Assembly: GCF_031921685.1 (NCBI RefSeq)
Contig: NZ_JAPDHU010000001.1
Coordinates: forward strand, 1,612,001-1,676,000
Reading direction: 5' to 3'
Length of the DNA stretch: 64,000 nt
DNA from: Terripilifer sp031921685
GTDB lineage: Bacteria > Pseudomonadota > Alphaproteobacteria > Rhizobiales > Beijerinckiaceae
The position numbers and the translations under genes were made by a program. The notes under the pieces are model-generated. The model was given only the letters and a program-made list of their open reading frames with translations, was not told the origin of the DNA and did no database searches. Below are positions 53,379 to 62,204 of the stretch, piece by piece (positions within the stretch are counted from its first letter, which is position 1; each line of letters begins with the position of its first letter).

Positions 53379-53511
53379 CCGTCATTGCGAGAAGCGAAGC
53401 AATCCAGGGGCGCGTGGTAGGGCATCAGCACATGCCGGTGGCTCAGTTACATATGCGTCCACGATCCTACATCGTGACCCCTGGATTGCTTCGCTTCGCT
53501 CGCAATGCCGG
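53379..53511. repeat. Long inverted-repeat intergenic element, copy 4
   Basis: The arms CCGTCATTGCGAG (from 53379) and CTCGCAATGCCGG (ending 53511) pair with one mismatch. The next segments GAAGCGAAGCAATCCAGGGG and CCCCTGGATTGCTTCGCTTC also pair. The loop begins CGCGTGGTAGGGC. It sits between the VanA-like gene and the MFS gene. Confidence 0.85.
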
Positions 53512-53515
53512 TCAG

Positions 53516-54895
53516 CTATCGTTTGTCGAGAATGGGTGTGGCCGCCTGAAATGCCGGCTCGGAGACCGCTGCGCGTCGCCGGCTGCCAAGGATGAGCAAG
53601 CAGAGGAAGACGACGATCTCGGGCAAAGCCGTGGCCAGAAACAAAGTGCTGCGATCGACTTTGGCGGCGATCAAGAGGCCGCCGAGTAGCGGCCCAAAGA
53701 TGGCGCCGAACTTGGCTACTGCCAGCGCGAGGCCAACACCATTGGCGCGCCGTTCGCTCGGATAGAGCTTGCCCACCGTGCTGTTGAGACCCTGGTGCGA
53801 ACCGACGACGAAGAAGCCGGTGACGAAGACGACGACCAGATAGAACAGGGTGTCGAGCCTGATATAACCGAGGCTGGCGGCGATCGGGCCGGCGATCAGC
53901 GGCATGATCATCAGGCCGAGCGCGCCGTAGCGATCGACGATATGGCCGGCGAGCAGTCCGCCGCAGGCGCCACCCAGCGAGAGGATCGTCAGCGCAATGG
54001 CGGCTTCCGAGACGTTGCGGCCGAAGGATTCGATCAGCACCGGCATCCAGCTGATCAGAAAGAACATGGTCAAGGAGCTCGCGATATAGGCGAGCCAGAT
54101 CACCGCCGTGCTGAGGCGCAGGTCCGGCGAGAACAGCGAGCGGACGATGGCGATCACGCTGGTGTCGGCGGCGGTTTGGGCGTCCTGGCTGGAGGTGAAG
54201 GCCGTGCCGACCGGGACGGGGCGGCCGGTGATGGCGCTGACGATGGAGGCCGCCTGGGTGGAACGGGGATCGCGGCGGATGAGGAATTCCAGCGATTCCG
54301 GAATCCACTGATAGGCGACCAGCAGCAACAGCAGCGCGGGAATGCCGCCGGCGATGAACACCGCGTGCCAGCCATAGGAAGGAATGATCCAGGCCGCCAG
54401 CAGGCCGCCGAGACTCGACCCCAAGACATAGCCGAACATGATGACGGCGATGATGAAGCCGCGCCGCTGCGGCGGCGTATATTCGATGCACAGCGCATAG
54501 CAGATCGGCGTCAGCCCGCCGACGCCGATGCCGGTGAGGAAGCGCAGGCCGAGAAGATGTTTGAGGTCAGACGCGAAAATCGTCGCCGTGGTGAAAATAC
54601 CGACGATGGCGATGGCGAGCAGAATGGTCGGGCGGCGGCCGAGGCGGTCGCCGAGATAGCCAAACAGAATGCTGCCGACCATCAGGCCGGCGAGGCCGGC
54701 TGAAAAAACCGGGCCGAACAGCGAGCGATCGACCTTCCAGTCGGCGATGATGGAGGGAGCGGCGAAAGCGATGGTTTGCAGATCGAAACCGTCGACGAGC
54801 ATCAGAAGCGTCGAAATGACGATCAGCCGGGTGACCAAAGCATTGCGGGATTGCGTGGCGACAACGTCGGCCACGTTGATGGGCTGCGCCTGCAT
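53516..54895 (-). CDS. MFS transporter, aromatic acid:H+ symporter (AAHS) family
   Basis: This 459-residue protein has twelve predicted transmembrane segments. The AAHS hallmark Asp in TM1 is visible as LVDGFDLQTIAFAAPSI. The loop 2-3 motif is GYLGDRLGRRP, and GHIVDRYGALG is the second-half equivalent. Members (PcaK, VanK, BenK) import aromatic acids. Strong GGGAGGAAG before the ATG. Its position beside VanA-like and amidohydrolase genes supports import of their substrate. Confidence 0.92.
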   Translation of the reverse strand: MQAQPINVADVVATQSRNALVTRLIVISTLLMLVDGFDLQTIAFAAPSIIADWKVDRSLFGPVFSAGLAGLMVGSILFGYLGDRLGRRPTILLAIAIVGIFTTATIFASDLKHLLGLRFLTGIGVGGLTPICYALCIEYTPPQRRGFIIAVIMFGYVLGSSLGGLLAAWIIPSYGWHAVFIAGGIPALLLLLVAYQWIPESLEFLIRRDPRSTQAASIVSAITGRPVPVGTAFTSSQDAQTAADTSVIAIVRSLFSPDLRLSTAVIWLAYIASSLTMFFLISWMPVLIESFGRNVSEAAIALTILSLGGACGGLLAGHIVDRYGALGLMIMPLIAGPIAASLGYIRLDTLFYLVVVFVTGFFVVGSHQGLNSTVGKLYPSERRANGVGLALAVAKFGAIFGPLLGGLLIAAKVDRSTLFLATALPEIVVFLCLLILGSRRRAAVSEPAFQAATPILDKR

Positions 54896-54934
54896 AACTT
54901 CCTCCCTTTTAGGCCTTAGTTGTGCGCTGCCCCC

Positions 54935-55351
54935 TCAGCAGTGCACAACCACGTAGAGATCATCGAGTGAGACTTTGATCGGTTCGGCCTTGTAGGGCCC
55001 CTCCTGCAAGGCGCCGCCGCTCTTGACGGCGACGTCATAGCGGGGCGTGCGCGTCTTTCTGGGATCGCAATAGGATTGGCCGGTCTTGATATCGAATTCC
55101 CAGCCATGCCACGGGCAGCGCAGGAATTGATTGTCTTGCGTCATGTCGTATTCGCCAGGCTCCGACGAGACGACGAGGCCGCCGAGACGGCCCTTGCAGA
55201 GTTCCGCGCCTTCATGCGGACAGCGATTCAACAAGGCGTAGAATTCATCCTCGACGCGGAAGACGACGACGGAACGGCCGTTGACCTCGACGACCTTGCG
55301 CGTGTTGGGCGGAAAGTCGTCGATATGGGAAATCACCTGGGACGCCGTCAT
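54935..55351 (-). CDS. Rieske [2Fe-2S] ferredoxin-type protein
   Basis: This 138-residue protein is a single Rieske domain with Cys44, His46, Cys79 and His82 (NRCPHEGAELC...LRCPWHGWEFD). It likely carries electrons to an oxygenase in the same locus. The start overlaps the upstream amidohydrolase stop (ATGA), and the MFS gene follows after 39 nt. Confidence 0.9.
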   Translation of the reverse strand: MTASQVISHIDDFPPNTRKVVEVNGRSVVVFRVEDEFYALLNRCPHEGAELCKGRLGGLVVSSEPGEYDMTQDNQFLRCPWHGWEFDIKTGQSYCDPRKTRTPRYDVAVKSGGALQEGPYKAEPIKVSLDDLYVVVHC

Positions 55352-56454
55352 AGTCTGTAAGCCCGCCGCGCGTTGCCGGAGAAGATCATCTGCCGTTCCT
55401 CATCGCTGAGGCGCAGTTTGAACGCATATTTGGGGTCGTCGTAATCCCAGTGCGGATAGTCGCTGGAATAGAGAATGCGATCGAAGCCGATCCATTCGAT
55501 GATCTCGCGCAACTGGCCTGGCGTCCGGCATTCTTCCATCGGCTGCGTCGTGAACCAGGTGTTGTTGCGCATGTATTCTGAAGGCTTCTTCTTCACGTGC
55601 GGCACTTCGCTGCGCATGCGCTCCCACTGGCGATCGAAACGCCAGGTCATATGCGGCACCCAGGTGAAGCCGCCTTCGACGAAGACCACTTTGAGATCGG
55701 GGAATTTCTCGAACACGCCTTCGAACACCAGGCTCATGGCGATGTTCTGGTAGAGCGGGCCGGAGGTGTAGTGATCCTGGATGTAGAAGGTCGGCCAGCC
55801 GATGCCCGACGAGGCATGGCCGCCGCCGGGGATGACCGGATGGAAGACCACAGGCAGGCCGGCGCGGCAGGCCGCTTCATAGATCGGCCAATAGCGCCGC
55901 CGCCCCAAGGGCTCGATCGGCTTCGGCGACAGCATGATGTGCGAGAAACGCTTGTCGGCCGCCCAATAGTCGATTTCGGCAACGGCCGCCGCCGGATCTT
56001 CCTGGGTGACGATGATGCCGGCATGCAGGCGCGGATCGGGTTCGACCCAAGCGGCCAACTGCCATTGATTGACGGCGCGCGACAGCGCCGCGCCATACTC
56101 CTGATTGCGCTCGTCACTGACGGCGGTGCCGAGTGCGATCAAGGTGCCGGCGCCGATGTCGTTGGCATCGAGATGCTGGCGTTGCATCAGGCCGAGGTCC
56201 GAGCCAGCCGGGCCGGTTTCGGGGAAGGCATCGAGCCGCATGCCGCGGCCGTCCATGCGCGGATGGATTTCCTGGCCGGTGATGCCCTGGCGGATGTGCG
56301 GGCCATAGTCGCGCATATGCGCCTGCCAGCGTTGCGACAGGAAAGGCAGCAGATCGTTGGGCGAGCGCGGGGTCGGATGCAGATCGCAATCGACGGTGGC
56401 GAGCTTCGCCGGCGTGGCGGCGGCCGGCGCCGCTGTATCAAGCGTGAGGGTCAT
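55348..56454 (-). CDS. Amidohydrolase (ACMSD/PF04909 type), paralogue 2
   Basis: This 368-residue metal-dependent TIM-barrel hydrolase or decarboxylase has DCDLHPTP (metal-binding start), VVFHPVIPGGG (His ligand strand), a FVEGGFTWVPHMTWRFD segment and the catalytic SSDYPHWDYDDP near the C-terminus. This pattern is common in decarboxylases and hydrolases of aromatic breakdown. It overlaps its upstream paralogue by four bases and the Rieske gene by four bases, so the three are one translational unit. Confidence 0.88.
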   Translation of the reverse strand: MTLTLDTAAPAAATPAKLATVDCDLHPTPRSPNDLLPFLSQRWQAHMRDYGPHIRQGITGQEIHPRMDGRGMRLDAFPETGPAGSDLGLMQRQHLDANDIGAGTLIALGTAVSDERNQEYGAALSRAVNQWQLAAWVEPDPRLHAGIIVTQEDPAAAVAEIDYWAADKRFSHIMLSPKPIEPLGRRRYWPIYEAACRAGLPVVFHPVIPGGGHASSGIGWPTFYIQDHYTSGPLYQNIAMSLVFEGVFEKFPDLKVVFVEGGFTWVPHMTWRFDRQWERMRSEVPHVKKKPSEYMRNNTWFTTQPMEECRTPGQLREIIEWIGFDRILYSSDYPHWDYDDPKYAFKLRLSDEERQMIFSGNARRAYRL

Positions 56455-57554
56455 GCGGAAGCTCCAACCGGCTGGGCGGTGTCGGTGGCGAGCGCGAGAC
56501 GCGTATAGGTCTCGGCCGGATTGTCGATGGCGATGCGCTGGATCAAGGCTTCGGACAAACCATCGGGCAGCGCGTTCAAACCGTCGAAATGGGCGTGCGG
56601 ATAATCGGTCGAGAACAGGATCACGCGGTCGGAATCGAAATGGTCGATCAGCCGTTTCATCGCCACGGTATCCTCGGGGCCGTCGAAGGGCTGCAAGGTC
56701 AAGCGCACGCGTTCATTGATGATTTCGTGCGGCACGCGTTCGATCCACGGCACTTCGCGGCGCGTGGCGCGCCACATGCGATCGTTGCGCCACAACAGCG
56801 CCGGATACCAGCTAACCCCGGATTCCGCCAAAACGAAGGTGAGCCGGTCGAATTTACGGAACACGCCTTCGGCCAGCAGACTGACGAGAACATTTTCGAA
56901 CGCCGCCGATTGGGCGATGTAATCCTCGACGAAATGCGAGGGCCAGCCGCCGCCCGTGGTCGCCGTGCGATGCAGGCTACCGGCGTGAATGCAGATCGGC
57001 AATTGCAGGCGCTGCGCCGCCTCGAAGATCGGCCAATAGATGCGCCGTCCCAGCGGCAGTTCGCCCATCACAGGCAGAAGGATCTGCACGAAACGCTTAT
57101 CCTCGCCGAGCCGTTCGATTTCCGACACCGCATGGGCGGGATCTGTCGGCGAGACGAGGATCGAGGCGCGCAGGCGCGGATCGTTGGCAAGCAGATGATC
57201 GCGCGTCCAATCGTTGACGGCGCTGATGATCGCAGCGGCCATGTCCTGATGGAACAAAGCGATCGAGCCATGCAGCACGTTGCAGATGGCGAAGCGCAGT
57301 TTGAACGGCTCGAGCAATTCCTGGCGCAGGGTCGGGACGATGTTGGCGTCCTCTTCCAGCGGCGCGCGCCAATCGGCGCGGCGCGACAGGGGCACGTTGG
57401 GCTTGGAACTGGTGAAGGTGAAATTCACCGTATGCAGCGCGCGTTCGACGAGCTGCGTGCGCCAGTAAGGCGTCATATAGGGCAGCAGGCTCTTGATGGA
57501 CGGGGCCGCCGGATGGGTGTCGCAGTCGATGGCGCCCGCGAATGGCAGTTGCAT
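56451..57554 (-). CDS. Amidohydrolase (ACMSD/PF04909 type), paralogue 1
   Basis: This 367-residue protein is the first gene of the minus-strand operon, with GGGAGGA before the ATG. The motif pattern parallels the neighbouring paralogue: IDCDTHPAAPS at the N-terminus, LPICIHAGSLHRT in the middle and FSTDYPHAHFD near the end. The two tandem copies are clearly related but diverged, so they may form a hetero-oligomer or act on successive compounds. Target likely an aromatic acid or a ring-cleavage lactone. Confidence 0.88.
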   Translation of the reverse strand: MQLPFAGAIDCDTHPAAPSIKSLLPYMTPYWRTQLVERALHTVNFTFTSSKPNVPLSRRADWRAPLEEDANIVPTLRQELLEPFKLRFAICNVLHGSIALFHQDMAAAIISAVNDWTRDHLLANDPRLRASILVSPTDPAHAVSEIERLGEDKRFVQILLPVMGELPLGRRIYWPIFEAAQRLQLPICIHAGSLHRTATTGGGWPSHFVEDYIAQSAAFENVLVSLLAEGVFRKFDRLTFVLAESGVSWYPALLWRNDRMWRATRREVPWIERVPHEIINERVRLTLQPFDGPEDTVAMKRLIDHFDSDRVILFSTDYPHAHFDGLNALPDGLSEALIQRIAIDNPAETYTRLALATDTAQPVGASA

Positions 57555-57725
57555 TCAGTCCTCCCTGGCCGGATGGCCACGATCTGCCAACAGAGGAACC
57601 ACACGCAAAACACGGGGGGCAAATAACCGGGGCTAATGACGCGAATTAGCAAATCGAATTTCGCAGCCGCGAAAGCGATGAAAGATCAATAAAATCAACC
57701 GTTATGGCGCGTGCCGCGCCGATCG

Positions 57726-58634
57726 CTACTTGCGCATCCAGAGCTGCGCGGTGAGCTGGCGCAACCACTTATGCGCCGGGTCCTGATGCTTCCGTCGATG
57801 CCAGATCTGGCGGATGTTCATCATCGGCGAGGGGAACGGCAGCGGATAACGCACGATACCCTTCTGTTTGGAAAAGTGTTTGCAGAGGAAATCGGAGGCG
57901 ATGACGAGGAAGCCGGCGGAGGGCAGAATCACCGGAATGCTGACCAGATGCGGCAGTTGCAGCACGATGCGCGGGCGCAGCCCCTGTTCCAGCACCATCT
58001 GATCGTAAAGCGTGCGCAGTCGGCCTTCCATGCCGATCAGCGCATGATCGAACGTGCCGAACGCTTCCGGCGTCAGTCCTTCCTTCGGGACTTTCAGCGA
58101 TTCGCTGGCGAGACAGCCGAGCCCGTGATGGAACAGCGACTGCTGCATGTAATTCGGGCTGGTCAATTCGGGCAGATAGCCGATGGCGAGATCGACGGTG
58201 CCATTGTCGAGCAGATCGTCGATCGATTGCGTATCGGCCGGCACGACGATGAGCGAGGAGCGCGGCGACAAATGGGTGATCTGTTTGATGAGATCGGGGA
58301 GGCAGGACAATTCGCCCAGTTCGCCGGTCGAGACGACGAAACGGCGTCCGTCGTTCAACGGATCGAAGGTCTCCTTCTGCAACAGGCCGCCATCGACCAG
58401 ATTGAGGATTTCCGCCACGGGGCCGGCGAGCGACAGCGCGCGCGGCGAGGGTTCGAGGCCGCGCTCGGTGCGCATGAACAGCGGATCGTCGAACAGGATG
58501 CGCAGGCGATTAAGGGACTGGCTCACCGCCGGCTGGCTGATGCCGAGATGTTTCGCCGCCACAGTGCCGTTGCGATAGCGCAGCAAGGCATCGATCAGCT
58601 TCAGATGCCGTATTTCAAGATCCTGAACGTCCAT
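57726..58634 (-). CDS. LysR-family transcriptional regulator
   Basis: The ATG at 58634, with GGGGAAA upstream, gives 302 residues; the longer frame reading upstream through the next gene is spurious. The HTH is in ALLRYRNGTVAAKHLGISQPAVSQSLNRLR, close to the NodD/NahR-like LysR group that reads aromatic signals. The effector domain follows. It lies between the amidohydrolase operon and a binding-protein gene, all on the same strand. Confidence 0.88.
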   Translation of the reverse strand: MDVQDLEIRHLKLIDALLRYRNGTVAAKHLGISQPAVSQSLNRLRILFDDPLFMRTERGLEPSPRALSLAGPVAEILNLVDGGLLQKETFDPLNDGRRFVVSTGELGELSCLPDLIKQITHLSPRSSLIVVPADTQSIDDLLDNGTVDLAIGYLPELTSPNYMQQSLFHHGLGCLASESLKVPKEGLTPEAFGTFDHALIGMEGRLRTLYDQMVLEQGLRPRIVLQLPHLVSIPVILPSAGFLVIASDFLCKHFSKQKGIVRYPLPFPSPMMNIRQIWHRRKHQDPAHKWLRQLTAQLWMRK

Positions 58635-58738
58635 CACTTTCCCCTGGAAGGATGTCATACAGGAGTTTGGTGGCCATTGCGACGCCGACACGGCGTCTGT
58701 CGCCAGGCGAGCCACGGCATATCGATCTGAAAGCCAAC

Positions 58739-58773
58739 AAAAAACCCCGGCGGAGGATCGGCTCCGCCGGGGT
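58739..58773 (-). terminator. Rho-independent terminator of the binding-protein gene
   Basis: A 12-bp stem (58744-58755 with 58762-58773) has a 6-nt loop, and on the minus strand is followed by TTTTTT. It lies 26 nt after the stop at 58799. Confidence 0.85.
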
Positions 58774-58798
58774 GTGGAAAGCTGGGTCGCAGGAGGGA

Positions 58799-59773
58799 CT
58801 AGGGAATCCGCGCCTTGGACAGCTTCACCACATTCTCCATCCGGGCCGATTCCTGCGCGATGAAGGCTTTGAAATGGTCGGGTGTGTCGCCGATCACCGT
58901 CAGGCCGAGGGTGTTGAGACGCTCCTTGACGGTGGGGTCCTGCAACGCTTCGACCGTCGCCTTGTTGAGCTTCTCGATGATGTCGCGCGGGGTCGCCGCC
59001 GGGGCGACCATGCCGTACCAGATGCCGGCTTCGAGGTCCGGCAGGCCGGCCTGTTTGGAGGTCGGCACCTGCGGCAGTTGCGCGTTCGGCTCGCTCGCGG
59101 TGACGACGATGGCCTTCAGGTGGTTGCTGTTGACGTAAGGCACGACGTTGGAAAGGTTGTCGCAGATCATCGACACGCGGCCGCCGAGCACGTCCTGAAT
59201 GGCCGGCGCCGGCCCCTGATAGGGCACGTGAATGAGATCGACACCGCCCATCACCTTCAACGCCTCGCCACAGATGTGGCTGGTGCTGCCGTTGCCGGCG
59301 GAGGCAAAGGTGAGTGTGCCGGGCTTTGCTTTCGCTTCGGCGATCAGCTCCTGCAGCGTGTTGGCTTTCACCGTCGGATTGACGACGATGATGTTGGGCG
59401 TCGAGGCAATGTTGACGATCGGCGCGAAATCCTTCTCGGGCGCATATTGCGGCGAGGCATAGATCCACTGGTTGATCGCTAAGACGCCAGTGGTGGCGAG
59501 CAGCAGCGTATAACCGTCGGCCGGCGAATTGGCGACGCGCGTTGCACCGAGCGAGCCATTGGCGCCGGCGCGATTTTCGATGACGACCGAACCGCCGAGC
59601 GATTTCGAAATCAGCGGCGCCAGCATGCGCGGGATCGTGTCGCTTGAACTGCCGGCCGGGAAGGGCACGACGAGAACGATGGGCCTGTCGGGATAGTCCG
59701 CTTTGGCCATCGGCATGGAAGCGAACGTTGCAAAGGACGCTGCGGCCGCGACACAAAACGCCTTGAAGTTCAT
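58799..59773 (-). CDS. TctC/Bug-family periplasmic binding protein
   Basis: This 324-residue protein has a signal peptide (cleaved near MAKA-DYPDRP) and classical Bug motifs: YPDRPIVLVVPFPAGSSSDTIPR, VVIENRAGANGSLGA, PGTLTFASAGNGSTSH and HVPYQGPAPAIQDVLGG. It is a closer match to canonical Bug proteins than the other two in the window. No TctA/TctB nearby. Own terminator. It is divergent from the LysR gene at 59879. Confidence 0.93.
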   Translation of the reverse strand: MNFKAFCVAAAASFATFASMPMAKADYPDRPIVLVVPFPAGSSSDTIPRMLAPLISKSLGGSVVIENRAGANGSLGATRVANSPADGYTLLLATTGVLAINQWIYASPQYAPEKDFAPIVNIASTPNIIVVNPTVKANTLQELIAEAKAKPGTLTFASAGNGSTSHICGEALKVMGGVDLIHVPYQGPAPAIQDVLGGRVSMICDNLSNVVPYVNSNHLKAIVVTASEPNAQLPQVPTSKQAGLPDLEAGIWYGMVAPAATPRDIIEKLNKATVEALQDPTVKERLNTLGLTVIGDTPDHFKAFIAQESARMENVVKLSKARIP

Positions 59774-59878
59774 GATTGCTCTCTTGGTTGTTTTTAAAGG
59801 CTATGGCCAAAGGCTCGGGTGAGAGCAAAGCCTAAAATTGCTGTACAATGCGGGCAAACAAGTTAAGTTGAAGAGGTC

Positions 59879-60826
59879 TTGAGTTTTCGGCAAGATCTCA
59901 AAAACACTCGGGAAAGTGCCATTCGCCGCCGCATCCCTAGCATGAATGCGTTGCTCGCTTTTGAGGCAACTGCACGCCATGAGAGCATCACAAGGGCAGC
60001 CAATGAGCTGTCTTTGACCGAAAGCGCCGTCTCTCGTCAAATCTCCCTGCTGGAGGACCATCTCAGCGTCCGTCTGTTCAATCGCGTGAAGAAGCGCCTG
60101 TCGTTGACGCGCGCCGGCCGAGCTTATGCCAATGACATCAGCCGCGCCTTGGAACGGCTCGAACGCGATACGCTGAAGGTGATGTCGCTGGAAGGCGCCG
60201 GTGGCAATCTCGAAATCGCGGCACTGCCGACGGTGGGCTCGTCCTGGCTTGTGCCACGGCTGTCGAGCTTTTACGAACAGCATCCTGACGTCACGATCAA
60301 TGTCAGCGCGCGCAGCGAACGCTTTCTGTTCGACGGCACCGATATCGATGGCGCACTGTGTTTTGGCGATGCCAACTGGCCCGGCGCTTTGTCGGATTTC
60401 CTGTTCGAGGAAGATCTGGTGCCGGTGGCAAGCCCGAAGATTTTGACCGGGCGGCGTAGCGGCCAATTGGAACGGTTGATCCGCACGCGCATGCTGCATC
60501 TGAAGACGCGCCCCGGCGCCTGGCAGGCATGGTGTCTCGCCAATGGTCTGTCCGATCTCAATTTCATGAGTGGGCCGCGCTTTGAAATTCAAGCCATGCT
60601 GATCGGCGCTGCTTGCGCCGGCCAAGGCGTTGCGCTGCTGCCGGAATTTCTGATCGAAGCGGAGTTGCGCTCAGGCGCGCTGAAGATTCTGTCGGACAAA
60701 GCGGTGCGCAGCAAAGGCGCCTATTATTTCGCTTATCCGGAGTGGCGCGCGGATGAGCCGCTGCTGAAGCATTTCCGAACCTGGCTGCAAGACCAGGTTC
60801 GGTTGTTTCGCGGAAGCGACGATTAA
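59879..60826 (+). CDS. LysR-family transcriptional regulator (GcvA-like)
   Basis: The frame begins with a TTG and encodes 315 residues. The GcvA-type start IRRRIPSMNALLAFEATARHESITRAANELSLTESAVSRQ begins about residue 15, so a start upstream of the ATG at 59942 is needed, but no ribosome site is convincing. The effector domain follows. It is divergent from the Bug protein gene and convergent (4-nt overlap of stops) with a FAD monooxygenase gene. Confidence 0.85.
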   Translation: MSFRQDLKNTRESAIRRRIPSMNALLAFEATARHESITRAANELSLTESAVSRQISLLEDHLSVRLFNRVKKRLSLTRAGRAYANDISRALERLERDTLKVMSLEGAGGNLEIAALPTVGSSWLVPRLSSFYEQHPDVTINVSARSERFLFDGTDIDGALCFGDANWPGALSDFLFEEDLVPVASPKILTGRRSGQLERLIRTRMLHLKTRPGAWQAWCLANGLSDLNFMSGPRFEIQAMLIGAACAGQGVALLPEFLIEAELRSGALKILSDKAVRSKGAYYFAYPEWRADEPLLKHFRTWLQDQVRLFRGSDD

Positions 60827-62022
60827 AGCTTCGCGGCGCGTTCGAGACTGTCGAACATGGCGATGCGGCGCAGGAAGGCGCGGGTGTTGTCGAGGCTCGA
60901 CAGGGCGGTCTTGATCTCATCGCGGAACGCCTGCCGATCCTCCGGCGTCTTGGCTTCGAGATTGCGCTTGTTGCGGATCGTGCCGTTCTGAATGGCGTCC
61001 ATGGTGACGGCGCGGCGCTGGCGCTCATAGGCCTCGAGCGTCGATGCATCTGCCTCGCCCTTGATCACCGGCCCCAGCAAATGGGTGAGATTAAGCGCGT
61101 CATGCACGCCGCCATTCATGCCCATGCCGCCCAATGGATTGTTGATATGAGCGGCATCGCCCGCCAGGAATGTGCGGCCCTTGCGGAAGTGATCGGCGAC
61201 GCGCTGATGCACGCGATAGAGCGTGGTGTGCAGGATCGGCGCATCCTTGGCTTTCGGCAGAATGCTCACCAGCATGTCGCGGGCAAAGCCGGTGCTGGTG
61301 ACGGTGTCGTCGGGAATATCCGGCGGCACCGGGATCATGATGCGCCAGGCGCCCATGATGCGCAGGAAGAAATGCCAGCGCTGCGGATCGGCCCAATAGC
61401 TCACCGAGGTGACGCCCGGGCGCTCAGCTTCCACGTCGGCCGGCGTGGTGATGACGAGAAAACGCTCGGCCCAAGTGAAGCCCTCGAAGGGAATGTCCTG
61501 GCTGCGGCGCACGATGCTGTTGGCGCCATCGGCGCCGATGAGCCAGGCACAGCGCAGCGTCTCGTCGCCGTTCGGTCCGGTGAAGGTGAGGTCGACACCC
61601 TGTTCGTCCTGCGACAGGCCTTTGAGTTCCGCGCTAAAGCGAATGGTGAACAACGGATTGTCGCGCAGGGCTTCGAGAATGATGCGCGTCAGCTTGAATT
61701 GCTCGGCCTGCAAACGGAAGGGATGGCGGGTCAGATCGGCGATGTCAGCGAAATCGAACGTGCCGAGTTGGCCGTCGATCATCGAGGCATATTGCACCTG
61801 CGGCGCCTTCAGGCCTTGCGCGATCAAGGTTTTGGCGAAGCCGAGATCATCGAGCATGTCCAGAGTTGGCGGATGGAAGGTGGAAGCGCGCGATTCGCCG
61901 CTCAGTTCAGCACCGGCTTCCAGCACCGTCACTGGTACACCCTGGCGCACGAGATCGGCGGCGGCGACCATGCCGACGGGGCCCGCGCCAGCAATCACGA
62001 CGGGCAGCGCATTCTTTTCCAT
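60823..62022 (-). CDS. FAD-dependent aromatic monooxygenase (PHBH family)
   Basis: The ATG at 62022 with GAGGA 7 nt upstream gives 399 residues. FAD-binding motifs are VVIAGAGPVGMVAAADLVRQG, the central IGADGANSIVRR (DG motif), and TFLAGDAAHINNPLGGMGMNGGVHDA (GD motif). It should hydroxylate an aromatic acid using NAD(P)H and O2. It probably belongs with the surrounding catabolic genes. Confidence 0.9.
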   Translation of the reverse strand: MEKNALPVVIAGAGPVGMVAAADLVRQGVPVTVLEAGAELSGESRASTFHPPTLDMLDDLGFAKTLIAQGLKAPQVQYASMIDGQLGTFDFADIADLTRHPFRLQAEQFKLTRIILEALRDNPLFTIRFSAELKGLSQDEQGVDLTFTGPNGDETLRCAWLIGADGANSIVRRSQDIPFEGFTWAERFLVITTPADVEAERPGVTSVSYWADPQRWHFFLRIMGAWRIMIPVPPDIPDDTVTSTGFARDMLVSILPKAKDAPILHTTLYRVHQRVADHFRKGRTFLAGDAAHINNPLGGMGMNGGVHDALNLTHLLGPVIKGEADASTLEAYERQRRAVTMDAIQNGTIRNKRNLEAKTPEDRQAFRDEIKTALSSLDNTRAFLRRIAMFDSLERAAKL

Positions 62023-62204
62023 CACGTCATCCTCATATTCATCGGGATGATCGCGACGTTCAGCGCGCTTTCAAGCGCGGACGAAAGAGCTGGACCATCC
62101 GCCTCGATGCTTAAAATTCAGGCGCGGAAGATCAATTGATGTTTCCCGAACAGAACTTGAGTTTCGCTCAAGTGGGTGGCGGCTGGGCCGGCGGAAAACA
62201 GAAT

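Noticed and set aside
57726..59828. Single 700-codon minus-strand frame running through the Bug gene into the LysR gene
   Set aside because: The upstream part is an out-of-frame shadow of the Bug protein gene. The LysR begins at 58634 with its own ribosome site.
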